Below are positions 28,108-37,489 of a DNA stretch of 64,000 nucleotides, piece after piece. The notes beneath the pieces are model-generated. The model had not been told where the DNA came from. It saw only the letters and a list, made by a program, of their open reading frames with translations, and did not search any database. Every line of letters begins with the position of its first letter. Position 1 is the stretch's first letter. Position numbers and translations under genes: made by a program. This DNA is from Shewanella sp. MBTL60-112-B2. Lineage in GTDB: Bacteria; Pseudomonadota; Gammaproteobacteria; Enterobacterales; Shewanellaceae. Location: positions 1 through 64,000 of the forward strand of contig NZ_BPFA01000027.1 of the NCBI RefSeq assembly GCF_019655055.1, written 5' to 3'.

Positions 28108-28977
28108 TTATTGTTGGCTTAGCCAGGTCACAAAGGCGGCGATAGCAGGTTCTTTAAGGCGGCGTTGTTTACAGCTGAAGTAGAACTCAAACCCAGTCAA
28201 AATATCGGGTAAATTCAACTCAACCAATAAGCCCCTTTCGATATCGGCTTGCACCATAAAGTCCGATGCAAGAGCAATCCCTTGGCCTGCAATAGCAGCC
28301 TCAATAGCCATTAATACATGGCTAAAAATATGCTGTTGTTGCTCTGCGGGTAGGGCTAAATTGTTTGCCACAAACCATCTGTCCCAATCTAAGCCGAGCG
28401 GCCCCTCATCGACAGTCAGCAATGGGTGCTTAGCTAATTCGTCCAGTGCTTGGCTATCAGACGCCAGCAAACTTGGGCTAATAACCGGAATTAAGCGCTC
28501 TTTATGCAATAAGAGATGATGGTAGCCCAATTGGCCACTTTGACCCGTAATGAACATATCTGCCACGCTGTCGCTTAATTCGGGATCATCAGCAATCATA
28601 TCGAGGCGGATTTTTATTTGCGGATGTTGGCGCCTAAAATCACTGAGTCTAGGGATTAGCCATTTGATCGCAAATGAGCTGTAAACGGCAAGGCGCAGTT
28701 GATCATTACTGTCGCCACTTATCTGCATACTTAAATCACTCAGTTCATTAAAGATCCGCTCTAACTCTTTATATAGCAACTCGCCTTTGTTAGTCAGTTG
28801 TAGTTGTCGCCCTTCGCGCTTAAAGAGTCGCTCGCCATAATGCTCTTCAAGTTGTTTAACTTGATGGGACACCGCGCTTTGAGTAATGCAAAGCTCTGCG
28901 GCTGCACGAGAGAAATGTGACTGTCTGGCGGCGGCTTCAAATACTTGCAACGCCCTAAGAGGAGGCAGTTTGCGCAT
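28108..28977 (-). CDS. LysR-family regulator (GcvA-like)
   Basis: A 289-residue LysR-type protein. The N-terminal winged helix (PPLRALQVFEAAARQSHFSR, ITQSAVSHQVKQLEEHYG) is of the GcvA/AmpR subgroup and is followed by a periplasmic-binding-protein-like effector domain. It is divergent from the EamA transporter at 29121, with ATGAATT (28994-29000) and AATTCAT (29032-29038) as arms of an inverted repeat between them. I infer that it controls that transporter. The ligand is unknown. Confidence 0.88.
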   Translation of the reverse strand: MRKLPPLRALQVFEAAARQSHFSRAAAELCITQSAVSHQVKQLEEHYGERLFKREGRQLQLTNKGELLYKELERIFNELSDLSMQISGDSNDQLRLAVYSSFAIKWLIPRLSDFRRQHPQIKIRLDMIADDPELSDSVADMFITGQSGQLGYHHLLLHKERLIPVISPSLLASDSQALDELAKHPLLTVDEGPLGLDWDRWFVANNLALPAEQQQHIFSHVLMAIEAAIAGQGIALASDFMVQADIERGLLVELNLPDILTGFEFYFSCKQRRLKEPAIAAFVTWLSQQ

Positions 28978-29120
28978 GTCGATGATCCTATGTATGAATT
29001 TAATAAGTGATCTTTATCATGGTATTAATTTAATTCATGAATGGATAAAAAACATCATTTTAGTTTAGGTTTTGCGGGCTATATCATGCGGGCAAATTCA
29101 GTTGTACTGTGGAATAACAG

Positions 29121-30005
29121 ATGAAATCCAATGTCATGATTGCTATGGCAATACTCGTTTTTGGAAACCTTTTTAGCGCACTTTACGATGTTTCCATTAA
29201 GTGGATGCCTGAGGGAAGTAACGCGGCTACTTTTTTATTAATACGGCAAATCCTATCGGTTTTGATGTTGTTGCCTTTATGGGTTTACGGCAAAAGGCCT
29301 ACGACTCAGCACCTAAAAGTGCATTTCTTTCGCTCTAACACCGGGGCACTCGGCGCGGTTTGTTTGATCATGGGATTAATGTCATTACCGATTGCAACGG
29401 TAAGCTCACTGTTCTTTTCTGCGCCTCTGATGATAGTCCTAATGGGCTGCTTATTTCTAAAAGAGAAGGTAACGCCAACTCAGTGGCTCGCCACCATTTT
29501 AGGTTTTATTGGTATTTTAATCTTACTGCGCCCAAGCGAAATCAACTGGTTTGGGATTGCGGTGTTGATCTCGGCATTTACTTTTGCCCTGAATCAGCTC
29601 GCGCTACGTAAGCTGCCCGATAGCGAGAATCCAAGTGTGACCCTGATGTTGTATAACACGCTCAGTATCCCGCTGACATTGGTGATGGTACTGGTACAGG
29701 GCTTTGAGGGGGTAAGCTGGGGGCTTATCGGCACAGCAGCACTGAGTAACTGCTTCTTACTGGCGTATCACTGGTTATGTGTGCTGGCTTACCGCAAGGC
29801 TGAGGCGAGTCAAATCGCTATTGCCGAATACACTGGGTTACTATTTTGCGTGCTGTTTGGCTGGCTCTTGTTTGACGAGTGGCTAGATGGTTTGAGTTGG
29901 ATAGGTGCTAGCTTTATCGTGTTGCCGTCTTTAATTATCCCGTGGGTTACGACTAGAATTGCTTATTTACGGCCAAAAAAAATCATCGAGCAAAAGGCTG
30001 GATGA
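29121..30005 (+). CDS. EamA/DMT-family transporter
   Basis: A 294-residue integral membrane protein with ten predicted helices in two EamA repeats. The glycine- and acid-containing repeat ends (FLKEKVTPTQWLATILGFIG and LFDEWLDGLSWIGASFIV) are typical. DMT transporters of this kind export metabolites or amino acids. The substrate cannot be told. It is likely controlled by the divergent LysR. Confidence 0.88.
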   Translation: MKSNVMIAMAILVFGNLFSALYDVSIKWMPEGSNAATFLLIRQILSVLMLLPLWVYGKRPTTQHLKVHFFRSNTGALGAVCLIMGLMSLPIATVSSLFFSAPLMIVLMGCLFLKEKVTPTQWLATILGFIGILILLRPSEINWFGIAVLISAFTFALNQLALRKLPDSENPSVTLMLYNTLSIPLTLVMVLVQGFEGVSWGLIGTAALSNCFLLAYHWLCVLAYRKAEASQIAIAEYTGLLFCVLFGWLLFDEWLDGLSWIGASFIVLPSLIIPWVTTRIAYLRPKKIIEQKAG

Positions 30006-30035
30006 TTTCTTTAAGCGCTGGTGGTCTTCATATTA

Positions 30036-30605
30036 TTAAGAGTCCGTGTATTCGAACACCTTAATGACCTTACGAACGCCAGCGGTATTTCGAGCGACCT
30101 CTACGGCTAAATCTGCCTGATCTCGCTCAACATAGCCAATTAGAAAAACTTCACCGTTTTCAGTTACCACTTTGATGTTAGTTACATCTAAGCCTTTCTC
30201 ATTAAGCATGCGCCCCTTCACCTTAGTGGTGATCCAGGTGTCGTTACTTCGAGTGGTAAATGAAGTCGGATTACCGATGCGGATCTGGTTGTGGATCTTG
30301 CCACCAATCTGCAACTCTTTAACGACACGAATGGCTTTATCTCGCAGCATAGAGTTTGGCGATTGGCCAATCATCAATACGTTTGAGTTCATTACGATGC
30401 CGCTAATGTTGGCTTGATTGTTTAAATCATCATGAGAGGCTAATGCACTGGAGACATTAAAGTCAGCATTAGTATCGTCAATTTGAGTCTTAAAGCTGCG
30501 CTCGTCATTAACCATCATTGCGCCGCCAACTGCGCCGACCATAATGGCACCAGCGCAGCCTTGCAGCATTAATACAACGGCGATTAATGGGAGCAGTGCT
30601 CTCAT
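30036..30605 (-). CDS. dolP: BON-domain outer-membrane lipoprotein DolP
   Basis: A 189-residue lipoprotein with lipobox LQGC (Cys17) and two BON domains (about 45-110 and 120-185, the second with VTENGEVFLIGYVERDQA). It matches DolP (YraP), which supports outer-membrane integrity and BamA function. It overlaps diaA by 4 bases, and the order lpoA-yraN-diaA-dolP is the same as in E. coli. Confidence 0.92.
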   Translation of the reverse strand: MRALLPLIAVVLMLQGCAGAIMVGAVGGAMMVNDERSFKTQIDDTNADFNVSSALASHDDLNNQANISGIVMNSNVLMIGQSPNSMLRDKAIRVVKELQIGGKIHNQIRIGNPTSFTTRSNDTWITTKVKGRMLNEKGLDVTNIKVVTENGEVFLIGYVERDQADLAVEVARNTAGVRKVIKVFEYTDS

Positions 30606-31195
30606 GCCTGCTCGTCCTGTGGGAATAGCGTGCGGTCGATATTGTCACATAGGCAGTGAATCGCTAACAGGTGCACTTCCTGAATACGCGCAGTCACGTT
30701 AGAAGGTACACGGATCTCAACGTCATTGACGCTCAGAAGACCAGCCATCGCGCCGCCGTCCTTACCCGTTAACGAAACAATCGTCATGTCACGGCTTAGG
30801 GCTGCTTCCATTGCCTTAATAACGTTGCCTGAGTTGCCACTAGTTGAAATCGCTAGCAGGATATCGCCAGGTTGACCCAGTGCCATGATCTGCTTAGAGA
30901 AGATTTCATCATAGCTGTAATCATTAGCTATCGCAGTGATGGTTGAAGTATCACAGCTCAATGCAATCGCAGGAAGCGGTGGACGCTCAATTTCATAGCG
31001 GTTTAACAGTTCAGCAGAAAAATGCTGTGCATCGCCAGCACTACCACCATTACCACAGGCTAAGATCTTATTGCCACTGAGTAGACAGTTAACCATCATC
31101 TCTGCGGCTTTGGCGATTGACTCTGGAAGGGCTTCAGATGCATCAATCTTAGTTTGAATTGATTCGGTAAAGCTGTCTTTTATGCGTTCTAACAT
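30602..31195 (-). CDS. diaA: DnaA initiator-associating protein DiaA (SIS domain)
   Basis: A 197-residue SIS-domain protein close to phosphoheptose isomerase GmhA. Motifs: CGNGGSAGDAQHFSAELLNRY near residues 47-67 and AISTSGNSGNV near 115. By synteny with yraN and dolP it is DiaA, which binds DnaA and promotes its loading at oriC. A true GmhA role cannot be excluded by sequence alone. Confidence 0.88.
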   Translation of the reverse strand: MLERIKDSFTESIQTKIDASEALPESIAKAAEMMVNCLLSGNKILACGNGGSAGDAQHFSAELLNRYEIERPPLPAIALSCDTSTITAIANDYSYDEIFSKQIMALGQPGDILLAISTSGNSGNVIKAMEAALSRDMTIVSLTGKDGGAMAGLLSVNDVEIRVPSNVTARIQEVHLLAIHCLCDNIDRTLFPQDEQA

Positions 31196-31268
31196 GGATA
31201 AACCCTATGTTTATATATGCTTGGTATCACGGTATTTTACCGAACTGAGCATATGAAAATTAAGCTAT

Positions 31269-31610
31269 TTAAAAAGCGTCGCGGATCCACTGTATGGCAT
31301 TGGGATCGACCGCGACAACATCGAAACGACATATGGCATCGATTCGATTAATCTGTATGTAATGGCTCGCTGCTTTTCTAATGCGTAGAGTTTGTGCTTG
31401 GCTCAACGCATTGATGGCTCCACCGTATTGAGATGGAGAGCGGTATTTTACCTCAACGAACACCCAATCGCTGCCATCTTTCATCACAATGTCGATTTCG
31501 CCAAAGCGATATCGTACGTTTTGTGCGACAAATGTCAGGCCGCGCTGCTCCAAATACTGCCGCGCACTATGCTCGGCTATTTGGCCTTGGTTTTGATTTT
31601 CTACCATCAA
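31269..31610 (-). CDS. yraN: UPF0102 / YraN-family nuclease-like protein
   Basis: A 113-residue protein of the UPF0102 family with a restriction-endonuclease-like fold. The acidic and lysine signature GEIDIVMKDGSDWVFVEVKYR (PD-(D/E)xK-like: D, E, K) is visible near residues 42-62. The function is not established. It lies between lpoA and diaA. Confidence 0.92.
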   Translation of the reverse strand: MMVENQNQGQIAEHSARQYLEQRGLTFVAQNVRYRFGEIDIVMKDGSDWVFVEVKYRSPSQYGGAINALSQAQTLRIRKAASHYIQINRIDAICRFDVVAVDPNAIQWIRDAF

Positions 31611-31721
31611 ACTCGCTCATCCCTGTGGCGTCAATTTGACTCTTTTCTAAAGCAATAACCTAGACTTGCTTATCTGTACTAATGCAGCTGTAAATCTTGC
31701 TAATATCAGGGTAAATCTGCT

Positions 31722-33608
31722 TTATAGCGGACGTAAATTACCCCTTTGGTAGCGGCCCCAACTTAGTTGGCGATTTAATGTGCCGTCAGGTTGCACCGAT
31801 AGCATGCCACTACGACCTGAAAACTGATAGCCAGGCAAGGCGCGCATCTGAGCCAGTTTACCCACTAAATCCAGTGCATCATAGCCCATTATAAATAGTC
31901 TTTTACGGCTATTGCTCCAGTTTGGCCATAGCTCGTTGACCATTTGCGTTTCAGTGTTCGGCGTCAGTAACCAAGGAATGTCGCTAATGGTTAGGTTATT
32001 GAGCTCTTCAGCGGTCTCGCGACTGCTGCCTTCGACTCGGCTACGGCTGGTGGTATAGAGCGGAACAGGATCGGCAAATACGCTAAAGTTAACATCGATA
32101 AAAGGCTTAAGCAGCACTAAATCTTTGCTCGCAGAAATCATATAAATCGCATCGATATCACGGCGAGAGCGGAAATCGGCTTCAATTTTAGGCGTTAGAA
32201 TTGCCTTAATACGGGCAATACGTTCTTTACTGTCGATAACACCTAGTGCCTTTTGCACTGTGACTTTCATCTTATCGCCACCGTCATAGTAATGAATTTC
32301 GGCAGGGTTATTGGTTAGTTTTTTCCAGGCGTTAGCAAAGCTTTCGGCCATGCGGTGGCCAACAGCATCGTTGCTTACCAGCAGCAGTGGTTGCTTAATA
32401 CCATCATTGTAGAGGCGCTGCGCGGCATCGATAGCTTCATCCGTTGGAGACAGAGCAAAGAAGAACTTATCTGGATCGGCCGTAAAGGTATCGATATGGT
32501 TTAGATAAAGTTGAGGTATGGTTTTGTTTGCTACAGGGCTTACTGAAACTGGGCTTGCCACTGCTGGATCTGCTGGATTGACAGTATCAGTCGCCGGCGT
32601 CATATTTTGTAACTCTTCAACCTCAGACTGCAGTAATGGACCAATGATAAATTCTGCACCTGCAGCGACAGCTTGTTGATATGCAGCCTGAGCGCCAGTA
32701 GCCGTATCGAAAAAGTTAAGCGTCACATGGTCATCACCTAATGCCATATAATTAGCCAGAATGCCTTGTTTTACCGTGTTAGCAACAACGGCGCGTGAAC
32801 CCGTTAAAGGCAGCAATACGGCGATATTTTTCGGTTGGTAAGGCTGGGTGTTGAGCGCCTTTTCTAAATCAGTTGGTAATTTAGCTGCAGCAGGGTGGTT
32901 AGGATTGAGCTGCTGCCAGCTGCCTAAGTGACGCACCAGATCATTAGGATCCACGGCATAGTGTTTAGCTATGTAGGCGAGCTGTACCCAGCCAGCAAAA
33001 ATAGGATTTGATCTATCGTCGCTAAAGCTAAGTAGTGTTTGTTCATTAATCGGCTGCAGTGAGCGCCAAATGGTGTCATTGACTTCATGGGCTTCGGCGG
33101 CAGGAAGATACTGGCTCAGTAAGCTGAGCTGCCTTACTTGATCAATCGGCTGGTTAATTAGCTGATATAGGTGGGCCTTGAATTGGTAATAGCTGACCCA
33201 TTGCCAGTTAGGCAGTTTCCAGTTGCTTGGATACTTGAGCACTTGTAGCGCATGATCGTAAGTCGAAGTCATCTCGAGCACGCGAGCCGAAAGGTAAATA
33301 TGTTCGGCCAATAACTCAGGCTTTTGGCTGATATCTTGAGCAATAGACTTCAATGTTTTATCGGCGGCGCTGGCATTACCTTCATTGATAAAGGCATGAG
33401 CGGCGAGTAAAACATACTTATCCTGGGTTTCTTTATTTTTTTCGTTGGCAGCTAATGCCAAGTATTGCGATGACGGTTTGGTCACCGAAGATAGAGAAAC
33501 TTCAGTCTTTTCAGTCTTTACCGGCGCAGAAGTCGTGCCGCAACCGAACAAAACCGCAGATAAAATTGCGATAGAGATAAATTTTGTTGTATTCAGTCTT
33601 TTTAACAC
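31722..33608 (-). CDS. lpoA: penicillin-binding protein activator LpoA
   Basis: A 628-residue outer-membrane lipoprotein: lipobox LFGCGTT with Cys at about residue 23, an N-terminal TPR-like domain (about 45-250) and a C-terminal periplasmic binding protein-type domain starting at IAVLLPLTGSRAVVA. LpoA reaches through the murein to activate PBP1A, encoded here by mrcA. A Pro/Val/Ala-rich insertion near 340-360 (PADPAVASPVSVSPVANK) is low complexity. It is divergent from rsmI. Confidence 0.93.
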   Translation of the reverse strand: MLKRLNTTKFISIAILSAVLFGCGTTSAPVKTEKTEVSLSSVTKPSSQYLALAANEKNKETQDKYVLLAAHAFINEGNASAADKTLKSIAQDISQKPELLAEHIYLSARVLEMTSTYDHALQVLKYPSNWKLPNWQWVSYYQFKAHLYQLINQPIDQVRQLSLLSQYLPAAEAHEVNDTIWRSLQPINEQTLLSFSDDRSNPIFAGWVQLAYIAKHYAVDPNDLVRHLGSWQQLNPNHPAAAKLPTDLEKALNTQPYQPKNIAVLLPLTGSRAVVANTVKQGILANYMALGDDHVTLNFFDTATGAQAAYQQAVAAGAEFIIGPLLQSEVEELQNMTPATDTVNPADPAVASPVSVSPVANKTIPQLYLNHIDTFTADPDKFFFALSPTDEAIDAAQRLYNDGIKQPLLLVSNDAVGHRMAESFANAWKKLTNNPAEIHYYDGGDKMKVTVQKALGVIDSKERIARIKAILTPKIEADFRSRRDIDAIYMISASKDLVLLKPFIDVNFSVFADPVPLYTTSRSRVEGSSRETAEELNNLTISDIPWLLTPNTETQMVNELWPNWSNSRKRLFIMGYDALDLVGKLAQMRALPGYQFSGRSGMLSVQPDGTLNRQLSWGRYQRGNLRPL

Positions 33609-33710
33609 GGGTCTTCACTCTGGTAAGATGCTGCTAATAGTTTAACCTGCTCTTCCCCTTGGCGAAAGTATTGTTAGAAACTCTTGCCAACACTCAATAC
33701 AGAGGTAGAT

Positions 33711-34553
33711 ATGGACCTGTCGGTCGCGCTTTACATTGTTCCCACACCAATAGGGAATTTAGGAGACATCAGTAGCCGTGCGCTAGAGGTGCTGAATCAG
33801 GTATCACTTATCGCCTGCGAAGACACTCGCCACAGCGGCAAGTTGTTGAGTCATTTCGGTATCGAGACCCGTAAAACGGCACTGCATGATCATAACGAGC
33901 GTGATAGAGCCCAGTGGATCATTCAAAAACTAGGTAATGGTGAGGCGGTCGCGCTAATTTCAGATGCAGGCACACCGCTTATCTCAGATCCGGGCTATCA
34001 CTTAGTCAAACAAGTACGCGAGGCGGGCTTTAACGTTATTCCGCTACCGGGGCCATGCGCTGCGATCACCGCTTTATCTGCATCGGGTTTACCATCGGAT
34101 CGTTTCTCATTTGAAGGCTTCTTGCCATCAAAGGAGAAGGCAAGGTTAGATAAATTAACGGCCTTGAAAGATGATCCTCGTACCTTAATATTTTATGAGT
34201 CGCCGCATCGTATCGTGCATAGCCTAGAGTCTATCTTGGCCGCTTTAGGTGAAGATCGCGAAATCGTTATGGCGCGTGAAGTGACTAAGACTTTTGAGAC
34301 CTTTCTTTCCGGTCCAGTTGGTGAAGTATTGCAAATCGTTAAGGATGATCCTAACCAGCAGCGCGGTGAAATCGTGTTGATGTGTCATGGTCACCGTAGC
34401 GATGAAGAAGCAGAGTTTTCACCAACGGTGATCAATACCCTTAAATTGTTGTGTGAAGAGTTACCACTTAAGAAAGCCGCAGCTGTTGCTGGCCAGATTT
34501 ACGACATTAAAAAGAATGCGTTGTATAAGCATGGTTTATCTATTGGGCTATAA
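33711..34553 (+). CDS. rsmI: 16S rRNA 2'-O-ribose C1402 methyltransferase
   Basis: A SAM-dependent tetrapyrrole-methylase-fold enzyme of 280 residues with the RsmI signatures LYIVPTPIGNLGD, ACEDTRHSGKLL, DHNERDR and SDAGTPLISDPG. It methylates C1402 in the decoding centre. AGAGGT four bases before the ATG at 33711 supports this start over the in-frame ATG at 33684. It is divergent from lpoA, as in E. coli. Confidence 0.95.
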   Translation: MDLSVALYIVPTPIGNLGDISSRALEVLNQVSLIACEDTRHSGKLLSHFGIETRKTALHDHNERDRAQWIIQKLGNGEAVALISDAGTPLISDPGYHLVKQVREAGFNVIPLPGPCAAITALSASGLPSDRFSFEGFLPSKEKARLDKLTALKDDPRTLIFYESPHRIVHSLESILAALGEDREIVMAREVTKTFETFLSGPVGEVLQIVKDDPNQQRGEIVLMCHGHRSDEEAEFSPTVINTLKLLCEELPLKKAAAVAGQIYDIKKNALYKHGLSIGL

Positions 34554-34666
34554 GTTTTTCAGTTGTACGATTTAGCACTCTCCAGTTAGTGCTCTATTTA
34601 TCGCTCTTTATTAATAGATGATTCTCTAATAGTTGAGCGTTAGGTTAAGTTGATTAGTGAAAGTCC

Positions 34667-34695
34667 TTGGTTTGTTGCTTGAGCTTAGCTATAAT
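34667..34695 (+). promoter_or_regulatory. rnpB promoter
   Basis: A perfect TATAAT at 34690-34695 is preceded, with a 17-bp spacer, by TTGGTT at 34667-34672. Transcription would begin about 7 bases later at the mature RNase P RNA 5' end. Confidence 0.8.
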
Positions 34696-34702
34696 CCGCG
34701 CC

Positions 34703-35047
<345 letters not shown>

Positions 35048-35056
35048 ATTACAAGT

Positions 35057-35090
35057 AAAAAACCGCATCTCGCAAGGGATGCGGTTTTTT
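35057..35090 (+). terminator. rnpB terminator
   Basis: A stem CCGCATC/GATGCGG, extended by A/T pairs, with a small GCAA-closed loop, is followed by six T's. It lies directly after the mature 3' end. Confidence 0.93.
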
Positions 35091-35110
35091 ACTTTCTGGG
35101 ACTTCCCGAG

Positions 35111-35370
35111 GCTTATCGGGCATCAATGTCACCTATTTAAGAAAGCCCTCAACAGTAATGTGAGGCCTTTTTGCTTTCTGTCTGATGCAAAACTACCATT
35201 CTACTCTTGATCTAGGAACAGCGGTTTATCGGGCATCAATGTCACCTATTCAGACAATTCCATTTATCGTAAGAGAAGTGGGCTTTTTGTTATCTGTTAG
35301 TTCCAAAACGTCCAGCCTGTTCTTGAGTTAGGGGCTGCGGCTTTTGTTTTCAGCCCTAAATCACCTATTT
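35111..35370 (+). repeat. degenerate tandem copies of the rnpB 3' end and terminator
   Basis: Units beginning with GCTTATCGGG (35111) and GTTTATCGGG (35224) are 113 bp apart. They share 20+ bases including GCATCAATGTCACCTATT, and each continues into an imperfect hairpin with a T run (CCTTTTTGCTTTCTG, GGCTTTTTGTTATCTG). The opening resembles the rnpB 3' end (GGCTTATCGG, then CAACCTATT), and the hairpin copies the position of the rnpB terminator. A fourth, more decayed copy begins near 35337 (GCGGCTTTTG) and contains TCACCTATT. No gene is present. Confidence 0.8.
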
Positions 35371-35436
35371 CAGTAGATGGTTATCATCAATTAGGCTTTG
35401 CCTGAAATAAAACAAATGAAATTCATGGAGTAGGCT

Positions 35437-35538
35437 ATGTTTAATGGCTTATTAGCACGCCGACTTTTGTTAAAACAGAAAAGGTCTATGGAGGCGAGCT
35501 TAGCATCCCTGCGATACACGGCTTATAAGTTCATTTAA
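35437..35538 (+). CDS. possible 33-residue basic peptide
   Basis: A short frame, ATG to TAA, with GGAG six bases before the start. The product is rich in Arg/Lys and Leu (LLARRLLLKQKR near the start). I know of no homologue. The only support is the well-placed Shine-Dalgarno sequence in an otherwise gene-free region, so it may be chance. Confidence 0.3.
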   Translation: MFNGLLARRLLLKQKRSMEASLASLRYTAYKFI

Positions 35539-35570
35539 ACATATCCAGGTTAGACTCAGTGATAAAGTTA

Positions 35571-35624
35571 AGCTTTGCTAGAAGTGCAGTGCAAGCTTCT
35601 AAATCAGGGATGATTTAGCAGAGC
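35571..35624 (+). ncRNA. compact structured segment, three-way-junction-like
   Basis: The ends GCTTTGCT (35572-35579) and AGCAGAGC (35617-35624) pair. Inside are two hairpins: GAAG plus TGC pairing with GCA and CTTC (35581-35599), and TAAATCA/TGATTTA (35600-35606 with 35611-35617) closed by GGGA. Nearly every base is in a helix. It resembles no RNA family I recognise. It could be a small RNA, a leader element or chance. Confidence 0.35.
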
Positions 35625-35710
35625 CTATAGGGATATATTTACGGCGTCTTGCTAAAGCACGATAGGAAAGCTCCCTTCTAGGGAGTCTGCTTTGTAACAT
35701 ATGGGCAAAG

Positions 35711-35742
35711 CCACCTTCTTCAGAAGGTGGATTCTTTATTTT
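35711..35742 (+). terminator. hairpin with T-rich tail
   Basis: A 9-bp perfect stem CCACCTTCT/AGAAGGTGG with a 2-base loop (or 8 bp with a 4-base loop) is followed by a T-rich tract. It could end a transcript crossing 35430-35700, which would support a small RNA or ORF there. A second small hairpin, CTCCCT/AGGGAG, sits at 35671-35685. Confidence 0.5.
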
Positions 35743-35778
35743 CTGTTAATTATGTCCTGTTGCTTAAACTAACCAAAC

Positions 35779-37059
35779 CTAGAAATAGTAACCAAAGTTA
35801 ATGTTAAAGCGGGTATTAGTGCCGCCGTCGCCAACCATAGTGCCGCCGATAAACGGTTGGTTTTCGGCAACGACAAAATCAAAATAGGTGTAAAGGCCGC
35901 CAGCAGAAACTGCCATACCGGTAACGTTCATAAAGGTGTCTTCCATAGCTGCTGGTTTATCGGTGACTAGCGAGTAATCGTTATAGAAGGTAAGGTTTGA
36001 TATTGGGCCGATATCAACAGGAAGGCTGTAGGCGAGGTTGGCAATGTATGTAGTGGCTTCAGCTGGGATAGAATCATAAAAATGATAGGCGGCCACAACG
36101 ATGCGATCCACATCCATGCCGTCAACGTCGTACTTATAATCAGTCATCTGTAGCTTCACATTCCAGCGGCCATAATTGATTACGCCATGAATCGCTGCTG
36201 CGACATTATCACCATCGGTGCCGTTTTCTATTTCTAATTGCCCGGCTTGAATTGATGCGCCTAGCTCAAGGTTTACTTTATCAAAGGCGAAGTTGTGCGC
36301 ATAACGTGCATTGAAGGTATTCACTTCTCCTGCAGCATAGCCTGCACTTGGCGCGTCGTAAGCATCTTCTCCGTCTAAGCGAATACCCACCACATCATAA
36401 GCATAGCGGTCAGTGCGGTCAGAAACAAAACCGTCGAGGCCGCCTTGTTCATCATTTTTGTAGAAGGCAAAATCAAATTGGTTACTATCACCTTTATAGG
36501 TGTAGTTCAGTCCCATATCATGGTCATCTTCAAGCCCAAGATAGAAATTAGAACTAAAAAAGTAGTTGTTTGAGGCGTAGCTTAAAATACCGAAAGGCAC
36601 TTGAGTAACACCAATTTTTGCTTGTTGTTGCTCGTCAAAGTTATAGCCAATCCATGCATGCTGAATGACATTCATATACTCAAACCAGCGGTATTGAGCC
36701 GAAAAAATAAGGTCCTGATAATTGCCTGAAACATCGATACGAAATAGGTCAAAATCAAAGTCACCACCACGATCTGCATTATCTTCATCAAAATCTTCAT
36801 AGGAGTAGTTAACACGTACTGCACCGCCAAACTTTAACGAACTCTCTTGTACTTTTTGCTCTTCAACGGCAGCTTGTTGCTTAGCCAGTGCTTCTTGCTC
36901 TCGCTGCTGTTGGTTCTGTTCTTTTGCCTGTTGCTGCTGCGACTCGAGTTGTTCGATACGCGCTTTTAATGCGGCGAGTTCATAGTCAATCGGAGAGGCT
37001 TGCGCTGGGGTTGCTAGGGCTAGCGCGATACAAGAGGCGGCAAGTGAGTAACGGGTCAT
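35779..37059 (-). CDS. outer-membrane porin with N-terminal coiled coil
   Basis: A 426-residue outer-membrane protein. A signal peptide ending at AQA (about residue 21) is followed by a Gln/Glu-rich coiled coil (about 30-70) and then a beta-barrel of alternating aromatic strands ending in the classic C-terminal Phe (FNINFGYYF). This layout resembles phosphate- or anion-selective-type porins of Shewanella. The substrate is unknown. A large free region of ~380 bases lies upstream. The terminator at 37444 separates it from ndh. Confidence 0.82.
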   Translation of the reverse strand: MTRYSLAASCIALALATPAQASPIDYELAALKARIEQLESQQQQAKEQNQQQREQEALAKQQAAVEEQKVQESSLKFGGAVRVNYSYEDFDEDNADRGGDFDFDLFRIDVSGNYQDLIFSAQYRWFEYMNVIQHAWIGYNFDEQQQAKIGVTQVPFGILSYASNNYFFSSNFYLGLEDDHDMGLNYTYKGDSNQFDFAFYKNDEQGGLDGFVSDRTDRYAYDVVGIRLDGEDAYDAPSAGYAAGEVNTFNARYAHNFAFDKVNLELGASIQAGQLEIENGTDGDNVAAAIHGVINYGRWNVKLQMTDYKYDVDGMDVDRIVVAAYHFYDSIPAEATTYIANLAYSLPVDIGPISNLTFYNDYSLVTDKPAAMEDTFMNVTGMAVSAGGLYTYFDFVVAENQPFIGGTMVGDGGTNTRFNINFGYYF

Positions 37060-37443
37060 CAGATATCCTTATTGATCATGTTGATTTAGTGTCATGGCGG
37101 TTATCTAAGCCTTGCAGTAAGGTTCGATAGCGCGACTGTGGCAACTGCTTACGTGTATTGCGGTTTACTCCGATCCTATTCAGAGTGAACGTGCAAGCAA
37201 ATGGCATACTTCAATCTCTATTACTGACAACCTCGCTCGTTACAGTGTTTCATGTTGAGACTTAGTTGTGATGTAGTGGATAAAATTAACATACTTAGTG
37301 CATGGTTAATAGTTTGCTTACATATGAAATGCTGGCTTTGTAATGCGAGATGTTATTAGGGCGTGGCACTTATTTTTTGTTGATTTAGTTTCTGATATTT
37401 AAGTGACTCTAATGCTGGATGGTTTGTGGTAGATGAAGCCTGT
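37060..37443. other. upstream region of the porin gene
   Basis: About 380 bases with no gene. It presumably carries the promoter of the porin gene on the minus strand. No operator-like palindrome or RNA motif stood out. Confidence 0.5.
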
Positions 37444-37477
37444 AAAAAAGCCCACTAACCAAAGGTTAGTGGGCTTT
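37444..37477 (-). terminator. terminator after the NADH dehydrogenase gene
   Basis: On the minus strand a stem AAAGCCCACTAACC/GGTTAGTGGGCTTT with a 3-base loop runs into six T's. It closes the ndh transcript before the porin gene. Confidence 0.92.
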
Positions 37478-37489
37478 GAGGTAATAAGC

